A stretch of DNA of 64,000 nt from Rotaria sordida (Eukaryota; Rotifera; Eurotatoria; Philodinida; Philodinidae), in assembly GCA_905250125.1 (NCBI GenBank), contig CAJNOL010000675.1:1-64000 (forward strand). The letters are read 5' to 3'. The position numbers and the translations under genes are program-made. Positions 22,828 to 35,246 of the stretch are shown piece after piece. Under the pieces are notes generated by a model. That model made no database searches. It saw only the letters and a list, made by a program, of their open reading frames with translations, and was not told the origin of the DNA. Positions within the stretch are counted from its first letter, which is position 1. Each line of letters opens with the position of its first letter.

Positions 22828-23224
22828 AAAGGGCTCCCTAGTCGAACTTTTTTATTCAAGCGCTTGCCAAGACTTGAGCTCAAGATGTGTCCATAGCGCA
22901 TGACTTTCTTGCTCAAGACAAGCGCTTGAGTGTTTGCATGAGTTACAAGAAAATGCAACTATGAATTTTTATTAAAAGTTGAGTTATTTTGAACGTAAAA
23001 TTGAAAAAAAAATTGAAAAAGTTCTTTAATAACAGAAACGCTTAAATGAAGATTCAAGCGCATGAGCAAAGAATATCAAGCGATAGAATGAAAAGTTCAA
23101 GAACTTGAGCTCACCGAAAGGCCTCAAGTCTTGACTCAAGATGTGTCCATAGCGCATGACATTCAGGCTCAAGAATCTCAAGAATGTCATGCGCTTGCTA
23201 AAAAAAGTTCGACTAAGGCTTCCA
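22828..23224. mobile_element. Short inverted-repeat element (MITE-like, about 0.4 kb)
   Basis: The left terminus CTCCCTAGTCGAACTTTTTT (22,834) is mirrored at the right by AAAAAAAGTTCGACTAAGGC (23,199). Inside, CAAGATGTGTCCATAGCGCA occurs twice in direct orientation (22,881 and 23,139) along with many CAAGCGCTTG-type palindromes. No ORF is of transposase type. Confidence 0.65.
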
Positions 23225-24143
23225 TACGACATTTTACGACGATTCAAACAATTGAATGAATACGAAAACTTTTTAGAGCTTTGGTTTTTTACAGGCAACA
23301 AGAGTTGCACACTATAATTGTCATTGCCTCAAAACTGGTTGTTGATTGAAATTTTGTACAACATTCAACGCAATGTTATTAAATCTAAACATATTTCATC
23401 AATATCTATCTATATTCATTTATATCTATTTTACGCTCTTGTATCTGTTTCTGCAACTTCACCTTCATTCTAATACCTATATCTATACTGAATTCTTGCA
23501 TAGATATCTATCTGACGATATTTGTGTGTATTTTCTATAGTTGTGCTTCTACGCAAATGTCTATACGTAGACTTTGATATCTATTCCAATTTCCTTTGTC
23601 TATTTGTATTTTTCTATGTTAAAAAAACGTAACAAATGTATTTTTATTCTCAATTGACACGAATTCTGATAACATCAAGTAACAAAAAAAAACTATATTT
23701 ATCAGGGATGTCACAGTTGATATGAACATTCATTTGAGTCTGGAATGCGTGAACAAATTAAAACGTTTTTTTTCTAAGCAAAATTATTTTCATAATAAGA
23801 ATAAAATCTGATAAGTAATATGATATAATTTACTTATACAATAACTTCATTAAGAGAGCGTCAATAAGGGCATCAAATATACGAAGCATTTGATAAAATT
23901 TTTTTTTCGATTTTTTTGCTCGTTTAACACATTAATGTCTAAAATCACTAGGCCTGAAATTTTAGGTTTTGATACCTTTCCTATGAAAAGTTGGTCAATA
24001 TCGACTTCTAGCACTATCATACATTTCAGACGAAAAACAAAAAAAACTATCTTATTAAAGATGTATCAGATCCCATTTCAGGAGATTATTGAAATTTTTT
24101 GTGGTATATATATGAAGATAGAGAATCAAAAGCTGAACAAAAT
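23225..24143. other. Intergenic DNA, nothing recognised
   Basis: AT-rich. Open frames at 23,346-23,540 and 23,890-24,183 are T/A-rich without domains. An ATCTATCTATA-rich stretch lies at 23,400-23,620. Confidence 0.35.
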
Positions 24144-24955
24144 AACCTATATTGATCAATTTAGGAGAGAGAGCAGTAGGTAAAAGATAAGAAAAGAAAG
24201 AGAGAACTGCTGTGAAAGTCATTAGAAAATCTTATCTCAATCAGAAATAAAAGATAGGGATTCGAGCTTTCGTGTTCGGACTGAACACATCATCAGGAAT
24301 GACAATATAAAATCATTCATTGCATTTATATAATCAGTGAAAAAGAAAAAGAAAAAACATCAAAGTCATATATCAATACATAAGAGAACATATATACGAT
24401 CAAATGGTCAATGTCGGTAATAACAATCAAACAAACCGACAACGTTCTTAACATGACACTTTTTTATATTTTATTAAAGAAAAACATTATTATATAAATA
24501 TTTAACCAAAAACTTATATTATTCATACAAGTATTGTTTTCAATCAACCGATTCATTAGATTACATCCCTTTCTTCATTATCCTCATTAAAATTGTAAAA
24601 ATACTCAACTAACAAATCAAACATATCATATATGCTTATTTTAATACATTAAATAAGAAAAGAAATAATTTCAATGAAATTCAACGTTTAGTTTTAATAA
24701 ACAAACATTATATATTAATTCTATTAGATTTCATTAAAATCGAAAATTCATATCAATCCCAATGAATATTATAAACATTAACTATTTATATTTATCTAAT
24801 TTGTTAATATGAAAATCAACTATTTATATTGATACTATTTGGCATCATTAACAACACAACGATTCATATTAACCTTTTATATTATTAAAATCAATTTCTT
24901 TGTATATTATTTTTTTATCAATATTGTCAAACTCAAATTGTTATACATATATGTG

Positions 24956-25120
24956 GATATTCCAAGGGAGAAAAATCTCTATTCGAGCATTCCGAATGGC
25001 TCGGAATGGCAGGGAATGGCTGCGAATGGCTCGGAATTGATGGGATTGGATGCGAATGGATGGGAATGACAGAGAATGGTTGGAAATGCCCGAATAGCTT
25101 TATCTCCCTTGGGATATTCT
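24956..25120. mobile_element. GGAATGG-cored short TIR element
   Basis: The terminus GATATTCCAAGGGAGA is mirrored by TCTCCCTTGGGATATTC, with inner ends TATTCGAGCATTCC and GGAAATGCCCGAATAG. The core is a degenerate 9-10 bp repeat around GGAATGGCT/GCGAATGGATG. It has the same plan as the GACTTCA and TTAAATCA elements (CCAAGGG ends, simple core). Confidence 0.7.
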
Positions 25121-25219
25121 ATATTAATTAAATGGACAATTGAGTAAGTTGAAATTTATATTAGAAAAAAAACAATAGTTCATACTTCATAAATGGATCA
25201 ATATTATTCAAACTCATTC

Positions 25220-26178
25220 ATATTAAAATTATTCTTTTTTATATGATAAAAACTAACTATCGTTATTAACTTCAATGAAAATTTACAAAATTTCCTATTC
25301 ATATTTACTCGAAATGATATCGAAATATCAGTTGTTCATAATAATTCTAATCGATATGATCAAAAACAAAACTATCTATCCATATTTGATTATATCGCGA
25401 TTATACTTCATCATATAGACGATATATTTACCTAAATGTATTTATGTAAGATGGTTAGTATTGTCTATTGTGATATTGATGACGATTATCAATTAAAATA
25501 ATTTTTCTTCCATGAGCAAGTTGTATATTGAAATCATTTTGATTGAATCCATATTTAAAACATAAGTCTATATGGCAATGTCCGTCATACAGTGGTAATG
25601 TTAGTGGCAAATGGTATTTCTTTTTACATGAACATATGTTGTAATAACTGTTTTCACAAATAGCATTCATTTTTCAAAATAATCTGAAACTAACACAATA
25701 AATCGACAACTCGAAAAGAAGAAGAAGAACAACTATTTTATAGATACACTTTAAACAAACGGCCGTGTCTGACATCAATCCAACGATAAAACAAGGTTAA
25801 GCATATCCCATTGTCAATTAGCCTGTCAAACAATTAGACCATCATTATCATACAACAAATTAATGATCATCAGCGATCTCCAATTATCAATTATCGTTAA
25901 CCACAATACACTTGCTAATCTTCGATAGTCACTTTCATTTCATCAAGACTCAAATTCTATGTCTATGCGACATGGTAAATTTCTTTATCCTATCATCTTT
26001 AATCTCGATATAATCAAATATGGATAGATAGTTTTGTTTTTGATCATATCGATTAGAATTAATATGAACAACTGATATTTCGATATCATTTCGAGTAAAT
26101 ACGAATAGGAAATTTTGTAAACTTCCATTGAAGTTAATAACAATAGTTAGTTTTTATCATATAAAAAAGAATAATCAT
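25220..26178. repeat. Inverted repeat with 610-bp spacer
   Basis: Left arm 25,220-25,395 (for example CATATGATAAAAACTAACTA reversed, and CGAAATGATATCGAAATATC) and right arm 26,003-26,178 (GATATTTCGATATCATTTCG, TTAGTTTTTATCATAT) are nearly identical. The spacer holds the TatD-like fragment. Confidence 0.75.
25455..25670 (-). pseudogene. TatD-like hydrolase, N-terminal fragment
   Basis: The minus-strand ORF of 71 codons contains LPLYDGHCHIDLCFKYG, matching the start of TatD-type metal-dependent DNases/amidohydrolases, where the HxHxD pattern (here HCHID) supplies the first metal ligands. A Cys-containing stretch (CENSYYNICSCKK) precedes it and may be a small zinc site. The rest of the roughly 260-residue TIM barrel is absent, and the frame stops within 90 bp of the right border of the spacer. 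It lies between inverted arms inside the 24.1-28.6 kb element, so it may be captured cargo or the relic of an element-encoded protein. Family assignment rests on one motif. Confidence 0.45.
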
Positions 26179-26320
26179 TAAAAAAAGTAAAATAAGAACA
26201 TTTAAGAAATAATAGAAAAAAACCTTATAAACATAGATCAGTCATATTCATTCAATCCATCTTGCCTCTCTTACTTATAATTTCTAAAGATAATGTCGAA
26301 TGCTTGTATTTGATTTGGTT

Positions 26321-28270
26321 TTATGTTGTGAGAAGTGTTCCACCTTAACATCAGGGTCGACACCCTCCACATAAATACGAATAAGTTATCAACATTAATC
26401 ATTGATAATGTCATTTGCTTTCGACAATCTCACCTTTCTTATTTGCATTTTCTCAGATAATATCGAATGGAACTTCATTTATTTTCATCAATCCTACCTC
26501 TCGTATTTATATTTTCTTAAACAATATCTAATGTACGGACTTATTCTAGTTTATGTTGTGAGAAGTGTTCCACCTTAACACTAGGGTCGACACCCTCCAC
26601 ATAAATACGAATAAGTTATTAACATTAATCATTAGTAATGTCGATTGTTTTCAGCAACCTTACCTTTCTTATTTATATTTTCTCAAATGATATTGAGTAG
26701 AGTTTTATTTATTTTCATCAATCCTACCTTTCGTATTTGTATTTTCTTAAACAATATCTAATGTATAGACTTATTCCAGTTTATGTTGTGAGAAGAGTTC
26801 CACCTTAACACCAGAGTCGACACCCTCCACATAAATACAAACAAGTTATTAACACTAATCATTACTAATTTCATTTATTTTATCAATCTTACTTTTCTTA
26901 TTTATGTTTCTCAAAATAATATCGAGTAGAATTTCATTTATTTTCATCAATCCTACCTTTCGTATTTATCTTTTGTATTTATATTTTCTTAAAAAATATC
27001 TAATGTACGGACTTATTCTAGTTTATGTTGTGAGAAGTGTTCCATCTTAACACCAGGGTCGACACCCTCTACATAAATACGAATAAGTTATCAACATTAG
27101 TCATTGGCAATGCCATTTGCTTTCGACAATCTCACCTTCCTTATTTGCACTCTCTCAGATAATATCGAGTGGAGTTTCATTTATTTTCATCAATCCTACC
27201 TTTCGTATTTATGTTTTCTTAAGCAATATCTAATTTACGGACTTGTTCTCGTTTATGTTGTGAGAAGAGTTCCACCTTAGCACCAGGGTCGACACCCTCC
27301 ACATAAATACAAATAAGTTATTAACATTAATCATTAGTAATGTCGATTGTTTTCAGCAACCTTACCATTCTTATTTATACTTTCTCAAATGATATTAATC
27401 ATTACTAATTTCATTTATTTTTATCAATCTTACTTTTCTTATGTTTCTCAAAATAATATCGAGTAGAATTTCATTTATTTTCATCAATCCTACCTTTCAT
27501 ATTAATGTTTTATATATATATTTATATTTTCTCAAACAATATCTAGTATACAGACTTATTCTGGTTTATGTTGTGAGAAGTGCTCCACCTTAACACCAGG
27601 GTCGACACCCTCCACATAAATACAAAATGAGTTATTAACATTAATCATTACTAATTTCATTTATTATTATTATTATTATTTTTATCAATCTTACTTTTCT
27701 TATTTATGTTTCTCAAATAATATCGAGTAGAATTTCATTTATTTTCATCAATCCTACCTTTCGTATTTATCTTTCGTATTTACATTTTCTCAAACAATAT
27801 CTACTATAATTTCATTTATTTCATCAATCTTACCGTTCATATTTGTATTCTCTTGAATATTATCTGGTATAATTTCGTTTATCTATTTGTATTTTCTCGA
27901 ATGATATCTACTACAATTTCATTTATTTTCATCAATATTACCTTTCGCATTCATATTTTCTCAAAGAATATCAAGCATGATTTCATTCATTTTCATCAAT
28001 CATACACTTCTTATTTGTGTTCTCTCGCATATTATCTACTACAATTACATTTATTTTCATTAATCTTACATTTCTTATTTATATTATCTCGAACAATGTC
28101 TAGTATAATTTCATTCCTTTACATCAATCTTACATTTCTTATTTATAGTGTCTCGAATAATGTCTAGTATAATTTCATTGATTTTCATCAACCTTACATT
28201 TCGTATTTATATTCTCTCGAATATTATCTAGATAAAAACTTGTTCTAGTTTATTGTTGTGGGAAGTGCTC
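26321..28270. repeat. 230-bp tandem repeats with internal palindrome, plus 65-bp subrepeats
   Basis: TTATGTTGTGAGAAGTGTTC begins at 26,321, 26,551, 26,781, 27,022 and 27,252 (steps of 230-241), again at 27,565, and degenerate at about 28,249. Each unit has AGGGTCGACACCCT, a near-perfect palindrome, followed by CCACATAAATAC. The remainder of each unit is built of roughly 65-bp subrepeats (TTTCATTTATTTTCATCAAT ... TATTTTCTC). Small chance ORFs occur. Confidence 0.8.
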
Positions 28271-28584
28271 TATCTTAAATAGGAAGAATAATAATTACAA
28301 TAAAAACAACATCACAAACAACAACATCAACAAAATCATAAACAGCAACAACATAAACAACATCATAAACAATATCAATGTATTTTGTAACATTTCATTA
28401 TATTATTGTTAAAATTAAAATTTAATTTGGATTTTAATTTAATAACAATAAAATTTCATAATGTCATTCCTGATGATGTGTTCAGTCCGAACACGACAGC
28501 TCGAATCCCTATCTTTTATTTCTGATTGAGATAAGATTTTCTAATGATTTTCACAGCAGTTCTCCCTTTCTAACCTATATTGAT

Positions 28585-29221
28585 ATAATATAATGTCTAA
28601 CAATTCAAGTTTTATAAAGCGAATATGAGTCAATCGATGCCATTTTGTCAGTCCGAATAAATCAATATACCTCCTCTTGTGTTTCAAGAGGATGAGAACC
28701 CAGACTGAAATTTTATATATGTTGTGCAACTTTATATTTTCTATACACTGTTGTACTAGATTAATTGTAAACCTGCTTTTTCTTCTTTAAATTAAGATGA
28801 AAAAACAGATTTGATCTGAATAGCTAACTTATATCGATATGGGGCTCGAAAAGTCAATGCACCTTGCTATAAAATATGATGGTGAGAGTTTCATTTCCAA
28901 GTTTTAGTTTTCAGTTCATATTAGGGGTGGTGATTGCCTGTCAATTTATTTTAAGCTTAAATTTCTGCGAAGTTAAATTTAAAATAAATACAAATTTTTT
29001 AGAGATGAAAATTTAGATTTATGTTAAATGTAAATTTTGGAAATTGAAGTTTATTTTAAATTTAAATTTTTCAAAATTATTTAAATTTATTTAAGCCTTT
29101 TAAACTTACTAGATACTTTTATGATCGGTTATTTTCGCCGAATTTTTGCTAATTTAGCTGTGAAATTCATCCGACCGCTTGCTGGCCGGATCGAACCGGA
29201 GAGAAAAAAGCTGTCCAGTTC
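28585..29221. other. Intergenic DNA, nothing recognised
   Basis: About 28,950-29,110 is a low-complexity TTTAAATTT-rich stretch. The short GC-richer piece near 29,170-29,215 (CCGGATCGAACCGGAGAG) is unclassified. Confidence 0.4.
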
Positions 29222-30352
29222 CAACTGTGAACTATAGAATTACAAGAGACCATCAAATTTCAGATGAATCATATTCTACTAACACTTAAATCATCTGATA
29301 ATTTTGTCAATTATTGTATGTGCATTCTGTAATTCTTTTGAAATTTACAACTTCTAGATTAACAAAAAAAGTATTAACTGTATACAAATACATGATATTA
29401 TAATAACGGTCACATAATCCCTAATTTGAAACATATTCATGTGGAAATGATTTTATCATTGTCTCTCAACTTATCTTTAAAAAGTACACACCTTATATGT
29501 TTTTACGTTGTTTTTGTTATGCTTATATTTAGTATTATAGAGAGATCATGCATCACTCATGTCTATCATTTCATGCAAGACAAAGAAAATATTGATGATC
29601 ATGCCTGAGATAAATAATGATGGATTTAGACTCAGCTTTGTCTAGTTTCGAAAATATACGAATTAGTGCCGCAGCTGGAATCGAAATGAATTATTATTTA
29701 CTCCGTCTAATTAATCATACAAAATGATGGAATGTGTTTCATACACCATACTCGAGCAGATCTTGTTTTTGAGACAATGCAGTCATCAGTCATTTTAGTT
29801 TTTGTGTGATTTAAATAGTATTGAATAACTGAATACACTGTCGATGTGATTTTCATCTGTCTTTTTTCTGCGGCTTACTGTCATATATCTAGTATCTGCA
29901 CTGATACTCTTAGCTTCACTTTTGATATATATGTTTTTATACTATTGATTGAGATACGAAATGGCTTTCTTTAGTGCGCTCATTTGTCCACATGGTTTGT
30001 AATACATAATAGAGTGGTTTGTGATGTATAGAGAATCGCTTGATATGGTAGAAAACAAGAATTAACGAAGCATGAATGTAAGAGAAAGAAAAAAGAGAGA
30101 AGCTTTTGTAATTATCACCTTCGTCACATATAATATAACTAATACAATGAGAAGCTTCTTACTATCAAATATGGGTATAGATTAACTAATGTTTATGATT
30201 GGTTCTTTTTATATGAAAAATTATTTTAGATCTATGAACTAAGAAAATGATTTGTGCTCATCAATCATATAGGATAATATATCTGTTTTATCATTACTGT
30301 TTAATCGTATAAGATATGTTAGTTATTCTTGCTACATATGTATCTATGAAGC
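29222..30352. repeat. Right arm of the long inverted duplication
   Basis: This is the reverse complement of 14,325-16,073 without the 650-bp insertion. Similarity runs from CCAACTGTGAACTATAG (inner end) to GCTACATATGTATCTATGAA (outer end). The next base begins the 1.7-kb palindrome, which therefore inserted at, or defines, the edge of the arm. Confidence 0.75.
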
Positions 30353-32051
30353 ACTGCACGTAAGCCACAACCAACGTTGCTCAATCGATGTCACCGATTT
30401 GGCTGATATTTTTACAGTAAGTAAGCCTAACAGACTTAGGAAGAAACTGAAAATTTCAGTTCAAACGGATGAGCCATTTTGGAGATATAGACAATACACA
30501 TGTGAAGGGATAGGTCCCATATGGAGTACTTTATAATGCAACACTTTCCAGTAAATCTCCATTTTCTCAAGAACAACAAGAGATATAACCGAGATTTTTT
30601 TATCATAAATACTATCGACGATGGACTATATTTTTATGGTAATAAAAGTATCTCATTCCTGAATGATTTTTGCCTGGCATTATATACCATTTTCAGAGAA
30701 CATCCTCATGTAGATACGGTAAGTTGGTCAAATCAGTGCGCTAGAATTAATCGAGAGCAGTCTCATCTGAAAGAGCACATCGAAATGCATCGACTGCCGT
30801 TTTCAAAAATTTGTAGAATTGAACTTTGGTAGCAAACATTTTTTGAACACGACTGTGAGAGCCGAATTTGGGGTCCGATTCTCACTATGCAAATTGACGA
30901 TTTATTTTCAAATATTTGATTTAAGCATTTCAGATGACAGTCCATGTTGAGAAACCTTTAAATTAAAATTTCAGCTCATTTGAACTTATCTGTGAAAATT
31001 CATAGTAGAGCATGCATAGTCCATCTAATTTTTCTCACATTCATATTTCAGTTAAAGTGCAACCAAGAGATCTGAAATTTTTACCATAAGTTATACTCAT
31101 GAAGCCCTTTCTATGTGTAAAGTTTCAGGCCAAAATCCGAACTTTGATATTTTTTTCGAATTATCTGTAGGAGATTGCCGTGGTCCCCTCAGGCCCATGA
31201 AGATAAATGAAAATTTGAATTTTGACCTGAAACTTTGTGTATATTAAGGAGTTGATAAGAATAGTTTATGGTGAAAATTTCAGATCTCTTGGTTGCACTT
31301 TGACTGGAATATGAATATGAGAAAAATTAGACTGACTATATATGCTATCCTATGATGTTTCACAAAAGTAAATGTTTCACCATATTTCACAGATAAGTTC
31401 AAATGAGCTGAAATTTTAATTTAAAGGTTTCTCAACATGGACTGTCATCTGAAATGCTTAACTCAAATATTTGAAAATAAATCGTCAATTTGCATATTGA
31501 GAATCGGGCCCCAAATTCGGCCTTCACAGTCTTGTTCAAAAACTTTTTGCTACCAAAGTTCAATTCTACAAACTTTTGAAAACGTCAGTCGATGCATTTT
31601 GATGTTCTCTTTCAGATGAGACTACTCTCGATTAATTCTAGCGCACTGATTCGACCAACTTGCCGTATCTATATGAGAATGCTTTCTGAAAATGGTATAT
31701 AATGCCAGGCAAAAATCATCCAGGGATGAGATACTTTTATTATCATAAAATATAGTCCATCGTCGATAGTATTTATAGTAAAAAAATCTCGGTTATATCT
31801 CTTGTTGTTCTCGAGAAAATGGAGATTTACTGGAAAGTATTGCATTATAAAGTACTCCATATGGGACCTATCCCCTCACATGTGTATTGTGTATATCTCC
31901 AAAATGGCTCATCCGTTTGAGCTGAAATTTTCAGTTTCTTCCTAAGTCTGTTAGGTCTACCTACTGTAAAAATATCAGCCAAATCGGTGACATCGATTGA
32001 GCAATGGTCTGCTGGGATTGGTCGTGGCTTACATGCGATGCCTTCTAGGTA
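30353..32051. mobile_element. 1.7-kb palindromic (foldback) element
   Basis: Outer sequence CGATGTCACCGATTTGGCTG (30,386) matches CAAATCGGTGACATCGATTG (31,981) in reverse. The arms stay aligned for about 800 bp each (for example CATATGGAGTACTTTATAAT and ATTATAAAGTACTCCATATG; GGACTGTCATCTGAAATG at 31,440 with CATTTCAGATGACAGTCC at 30,926). The centre is about 31,150-31,230. The ORFs of 60-103 codons appear as mirror pairs and show no domain, so the element is probably non-coding. Confidence 0.85.
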
Positions 32052-32777
32052 ACTCGACTCAGTTTTTTATGCGTATTCCGAATATAACAACCTTATTGTA
32101 TAAAAACTTAGTTTTGAAGAAAAAAATGAGAATTATGAGCAGAATCCTAACTATTTGTTCCTAAATTAAATAAAAATGATCTTTCTCGGCCATGAAAAGA
32201 AAAGACGAAAAAAACGATGCGTACTTTTGAGACTCATGGTACGATGAATTAAAAGAATCAAGATATTTGACTTCATCACTTACACAGAAAAACTAGATAG
32301 GTTCACAAAAACGACTCATCAGTGGTCCAAAACAAGAGATGAGGTCATCTCATCATTAACCTACTTTTTGAGCTAGAGCTAATTTAAAATCATTTCTACA
32401 CTCAGTTTTTCATACCAAATCAGAAAAAAAAATTTCAGAAGCTGTTGGGCAAAGTGAACCAAAAAAAATTGTGTAATTAGAAAAATAGATGTTCTTTACG
32501 AAAAAAGATGATCACTTAGTTTTTTGGTCAGAAAAGAGTATGCATGGGCGTTAAAAGCTAGTTTTCGTGATAGGTAGCTCATATTCTATCAAACCAGATG
32601 TAAAAGCAAAACAAAACAAATTCAACTTGAATTTCGAATTGCAGGCACTTTAAAACTTTGTTAAAAATTTTTGTCTATGTGCATTTGAATGATTGTGTTT
32701 TTCTTTTTGTGTAATATTGCACGAATATCCATAATTTATTGAATATTATACTTGAATAGTTTTCTTTTTTATTTTAA
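32052..32777. other. 5' flank of the nucleotide-sugar transporter gene
   Basis: AT-rich, with no clear TATA box. ATTATACTTGAATAG about 35 bp before the ATG is the nearest candidate. No other gene was seen. Confidence 0.4.
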
Positions 32778-34943
32778 ATGCCAAATTCTGCATCAAATAC
32801 ATCAATATCTCCCGTTTCACATGATTCGGGTACTTTTATGAAACCTGTTAGTCTAGTTGCATTAACACTACAAAATACTTTAAGCATATTATTATTACGT
32901 TATGTACGTACAATACCAGGGCCACGTTTTATCAAGTCAACAGCAGTTATTATTTCAGAAGTTCAAAAAACAATTTTTAGTCTATTGTTAGTTATCAATG
33001 AAGAACGTAATATTGCACCAGCTTTTAAATTAATTTATAATAAAATCATATGTCAACCTTATGATACATTCGAAACTGGAATACCAGCTTTACTTTATAC
33101 ATTACAAAATAATCTTGTTTTTGTTGCCATTTCAAATTTAGATGCTGCTACTTTTCAGGTAGTTCTGTGAAACATGATCTAAAAGGATTATTGAAGTATA
33201 AGGATAAAAATTTGGACTTTCCAAAATCTACGACAGATGATAGCTACAAATCATCACAGATCTTGACAGACACTAGCCAGAAGCAAGGGCGACGCGAAAA
33301 ATGGGATGGGAGTGTTGATCCAAAAATCAGAGAAAAAGTCAAAAAAATTTTCTCTTGTCACTTGTGCGTTCTTTTCAAGGCAGATAGGCTTTCAGATGTT
33401 CTTTGGACTGCTCTGATTATATTCGATGCATCAGTAGATAGCATAAAATAACATTGGGAAAATGTGAGAACAAAAATTGATGTTGCACAAGTCATCAGGG
33501 TGTCCCAAGTTCTTGGATAGATGAGAAAAGAAACACTGATACACACTTGTGGTTACCAACCACGTACCACATGTGGATACTAGCGACAGGTGTGTCCAGA
33601 TTAGGCATGCACTGAACACGAATCTAGGCCGAGCAGCTCGGGCTCGGTACATGTCTAGTCCAGGTGTGCTAATAATTTCTCGGTCTTTTTCCAGCTTAAC
33701 TTAGCCACTGTCGTTCAAAAAATCTCACGAGTCGGAGAAAATTGCCTAATAACTTTCTCCAAACTTCGATTTTCTTCAAATTGCCCCATCAAAACTTTCA
33801 AATCGGGAGAAAACTCCAACCAAAATTTTTCGGAGCAGGGCTGACCCACATCTTTCCCGAGTTGTGCCGCCTCTAGTCAGAGACCACTACAGACCATGAC
33901 GGACGTTGTTGATGTATGATCGAAGGTTATATATCCATAACGTCTTATTTTAATATATAAACTACTTCCTTATTACATTTCTAGAGGATGAAGTAAAATG
34001 ATGGTGAAGAAATGTGTTTTAAAATAGGTAGAATAAAGCAATCTCTGCATGATTAATAACAGCAATTACATCATGTCTCACATTTTAATCTTAGAGAAAC
34101 TGCGGTAACAGCTTTCCGATTAAGGAATTCCATTTTTGTTTTCTTGGTACTAATAAAACAATAAAATTTTCTAGAAGATTATGATATGAATAATTCGTGT
34201 TTTTTTGTTTAGGTTAGTTATAAATTAAAAATTTTTACAACAGCTATTTTAATGGTAATTATACTTCGTCGTCAATTAAGTTTTGTTCAATGGCTTGCAT
34301 TATTTCTTCTTTTTATTGGCATTGCTCTTGTGCAAATTGAAAATATGACATCCACAACAGCAAAACAAGATGTTAATGCTGTACATGGATTACTTGCTGT
34401 TGTAACTGGTTGTAAGTTATTTTTTAGAAACATTTTCAAAATAGATAATGAAACGAGCAATATTTTTGTTTTAATCGTACTCTAGGCACATTAAGTAGTT
34501 TAGCTGGTGTTTACTTTGAAAAAATTCTTAAAAGTAATGATGTATCTGTATGGATACGTAATACTCAATTAGGAATATTTGGAATTATTTTTGGCACTAT
34601 AACAATGTATTTATCAGATGGTACAGAAGTAAAAGAAAAAGGTTTTCTCTATGGTTATACAAATATGGTATGGACAGCTACACTTGTTCAATCTGTTGGT
34701 GGTCTTATTGTTGCATTAGTTGTTAAACATGCCGATAATATATTAAAAAGTTTTGCAACATCAGCTGCTATTTTACTTTCATGTATTGTTAGTATTGTAT
34801 TATTTGATTTTCAATTAACATTATTATTTACATTGGGTGCAGCTTTAGTTATATTTTCACTATTTCTTTATTCAAAACCTGAACTAATTTTACTTGTACC
34901 GATTGTAAATGTAATTTTTAAAGATAAATCAGTATTATTTTAA
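32778..34943 (+). CDS. Nucleotide-sugar transporter, SLC35A family (three exons)
   Basis: Exons 32778-33158, 34213-34411 and 34486-34943 give 345 aa, the normal family length. The protein is a Golgi antiporter exchanging a UDP- or CMP-sugar for the nucleoside monophosphate. Family signatures are LQNNLVFVAISNLDAATFQV followed by SYKLKIFTTA (joined exactly by splicing intron 1), RRQLSFVQWLALFLLFIGIA, the GLLAVVTGCTLSSLAGVYFE segment (joined by intron 2), and WIRNTQLGIFG. Near the C-terminus are the GGLIVALVVKHADNILKSFA block and TSAAILLSCIVSIVLFDF. About ten hydrophobic helices are seen. Substrate cannot be read from sequence; UDP-GlcNAc and UDP-galactose (SLC35A2/A3) are likeliest. Intron 1 (1054 nt) is far longer than the other introns here. 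AATAAA follows the stop by 31 bp. Confidence 0.92.
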
Positions 34944-34973
34944 AATTAGTTATTATCAAGAATGAAGTAGATC

Positions 34974-34979
34974 AATAAA
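34974..34979 (+). terminator. Polyadenylation signal AATAAA
   Basis: The hexamer lies 31 bp after the transporter stop codon, in the expected position. Confidence 0.65.
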
Positions 34980-35246
34980 ACTATGAATGTATATCTCTAC
35001 TTCAAATAGTTAAATACTAAAACAATACATATTCTCTTTCATGCTCATTTGTAACTACCTCAAATGTGATGAAAAACCCTTGAGAAATTAAACAAAATAA
35101 CATATTCCATTTTTGGTTATGAACGATTAAGTGTCTATTTCCCGATTAACCTGTGTGTGTATTTGTGTATGCGTTTTGTTTTTCTTCTTCTTTTATTGAT
35201 ATCATGTGTGCATGTTTTCTAAAATAACATTTATATTACTCTGAAG
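34980..35246. other. 3' flank of the transporter gene
   Basis: Nothing recognised except a TGTGTGTATTTGTGTATGCG stretch near 35,153. Confidence 0.4.

Larger units (their letters stand above)
24144..28584. mobile_element. Large composite element with about 95-bp terminal inverted repeats
   Basis: AGAACTGCTGTGAAAGTCAT at 24,203 through ATCATCAGGAATGAC (to 24,302) returns reversed at 28,461-28,566 (GTCATTCCTGATGATGTG to CACAGCAGTTCTC). Outside each terminus lies AACCTATATTGAT (24,144-24,156 and 28,572-28,584), a possible target duplication, though on the left about 34 bp separate it from the repeat. Inside are an inverted repeat with a TatD-like fragment, a short TIR element, and about 2 kb of tandem repeats. 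No transposase is visible. Confidence 0.7.

Noticed and set aside
24258..24290. GGGATTCGAGC as a tRNA T-loop
   Set aside because: No acceptor, D or anticodon stem surrounds it. It is part of the 95-bp terminal repeat and occurs at both ends.
30521..31860. ORFs of 60-103 codons in the 1.7-kb palindrome
   Set aside because: They come as mirror-image pairs from the two arms, differ by frameshifts and show no domain.
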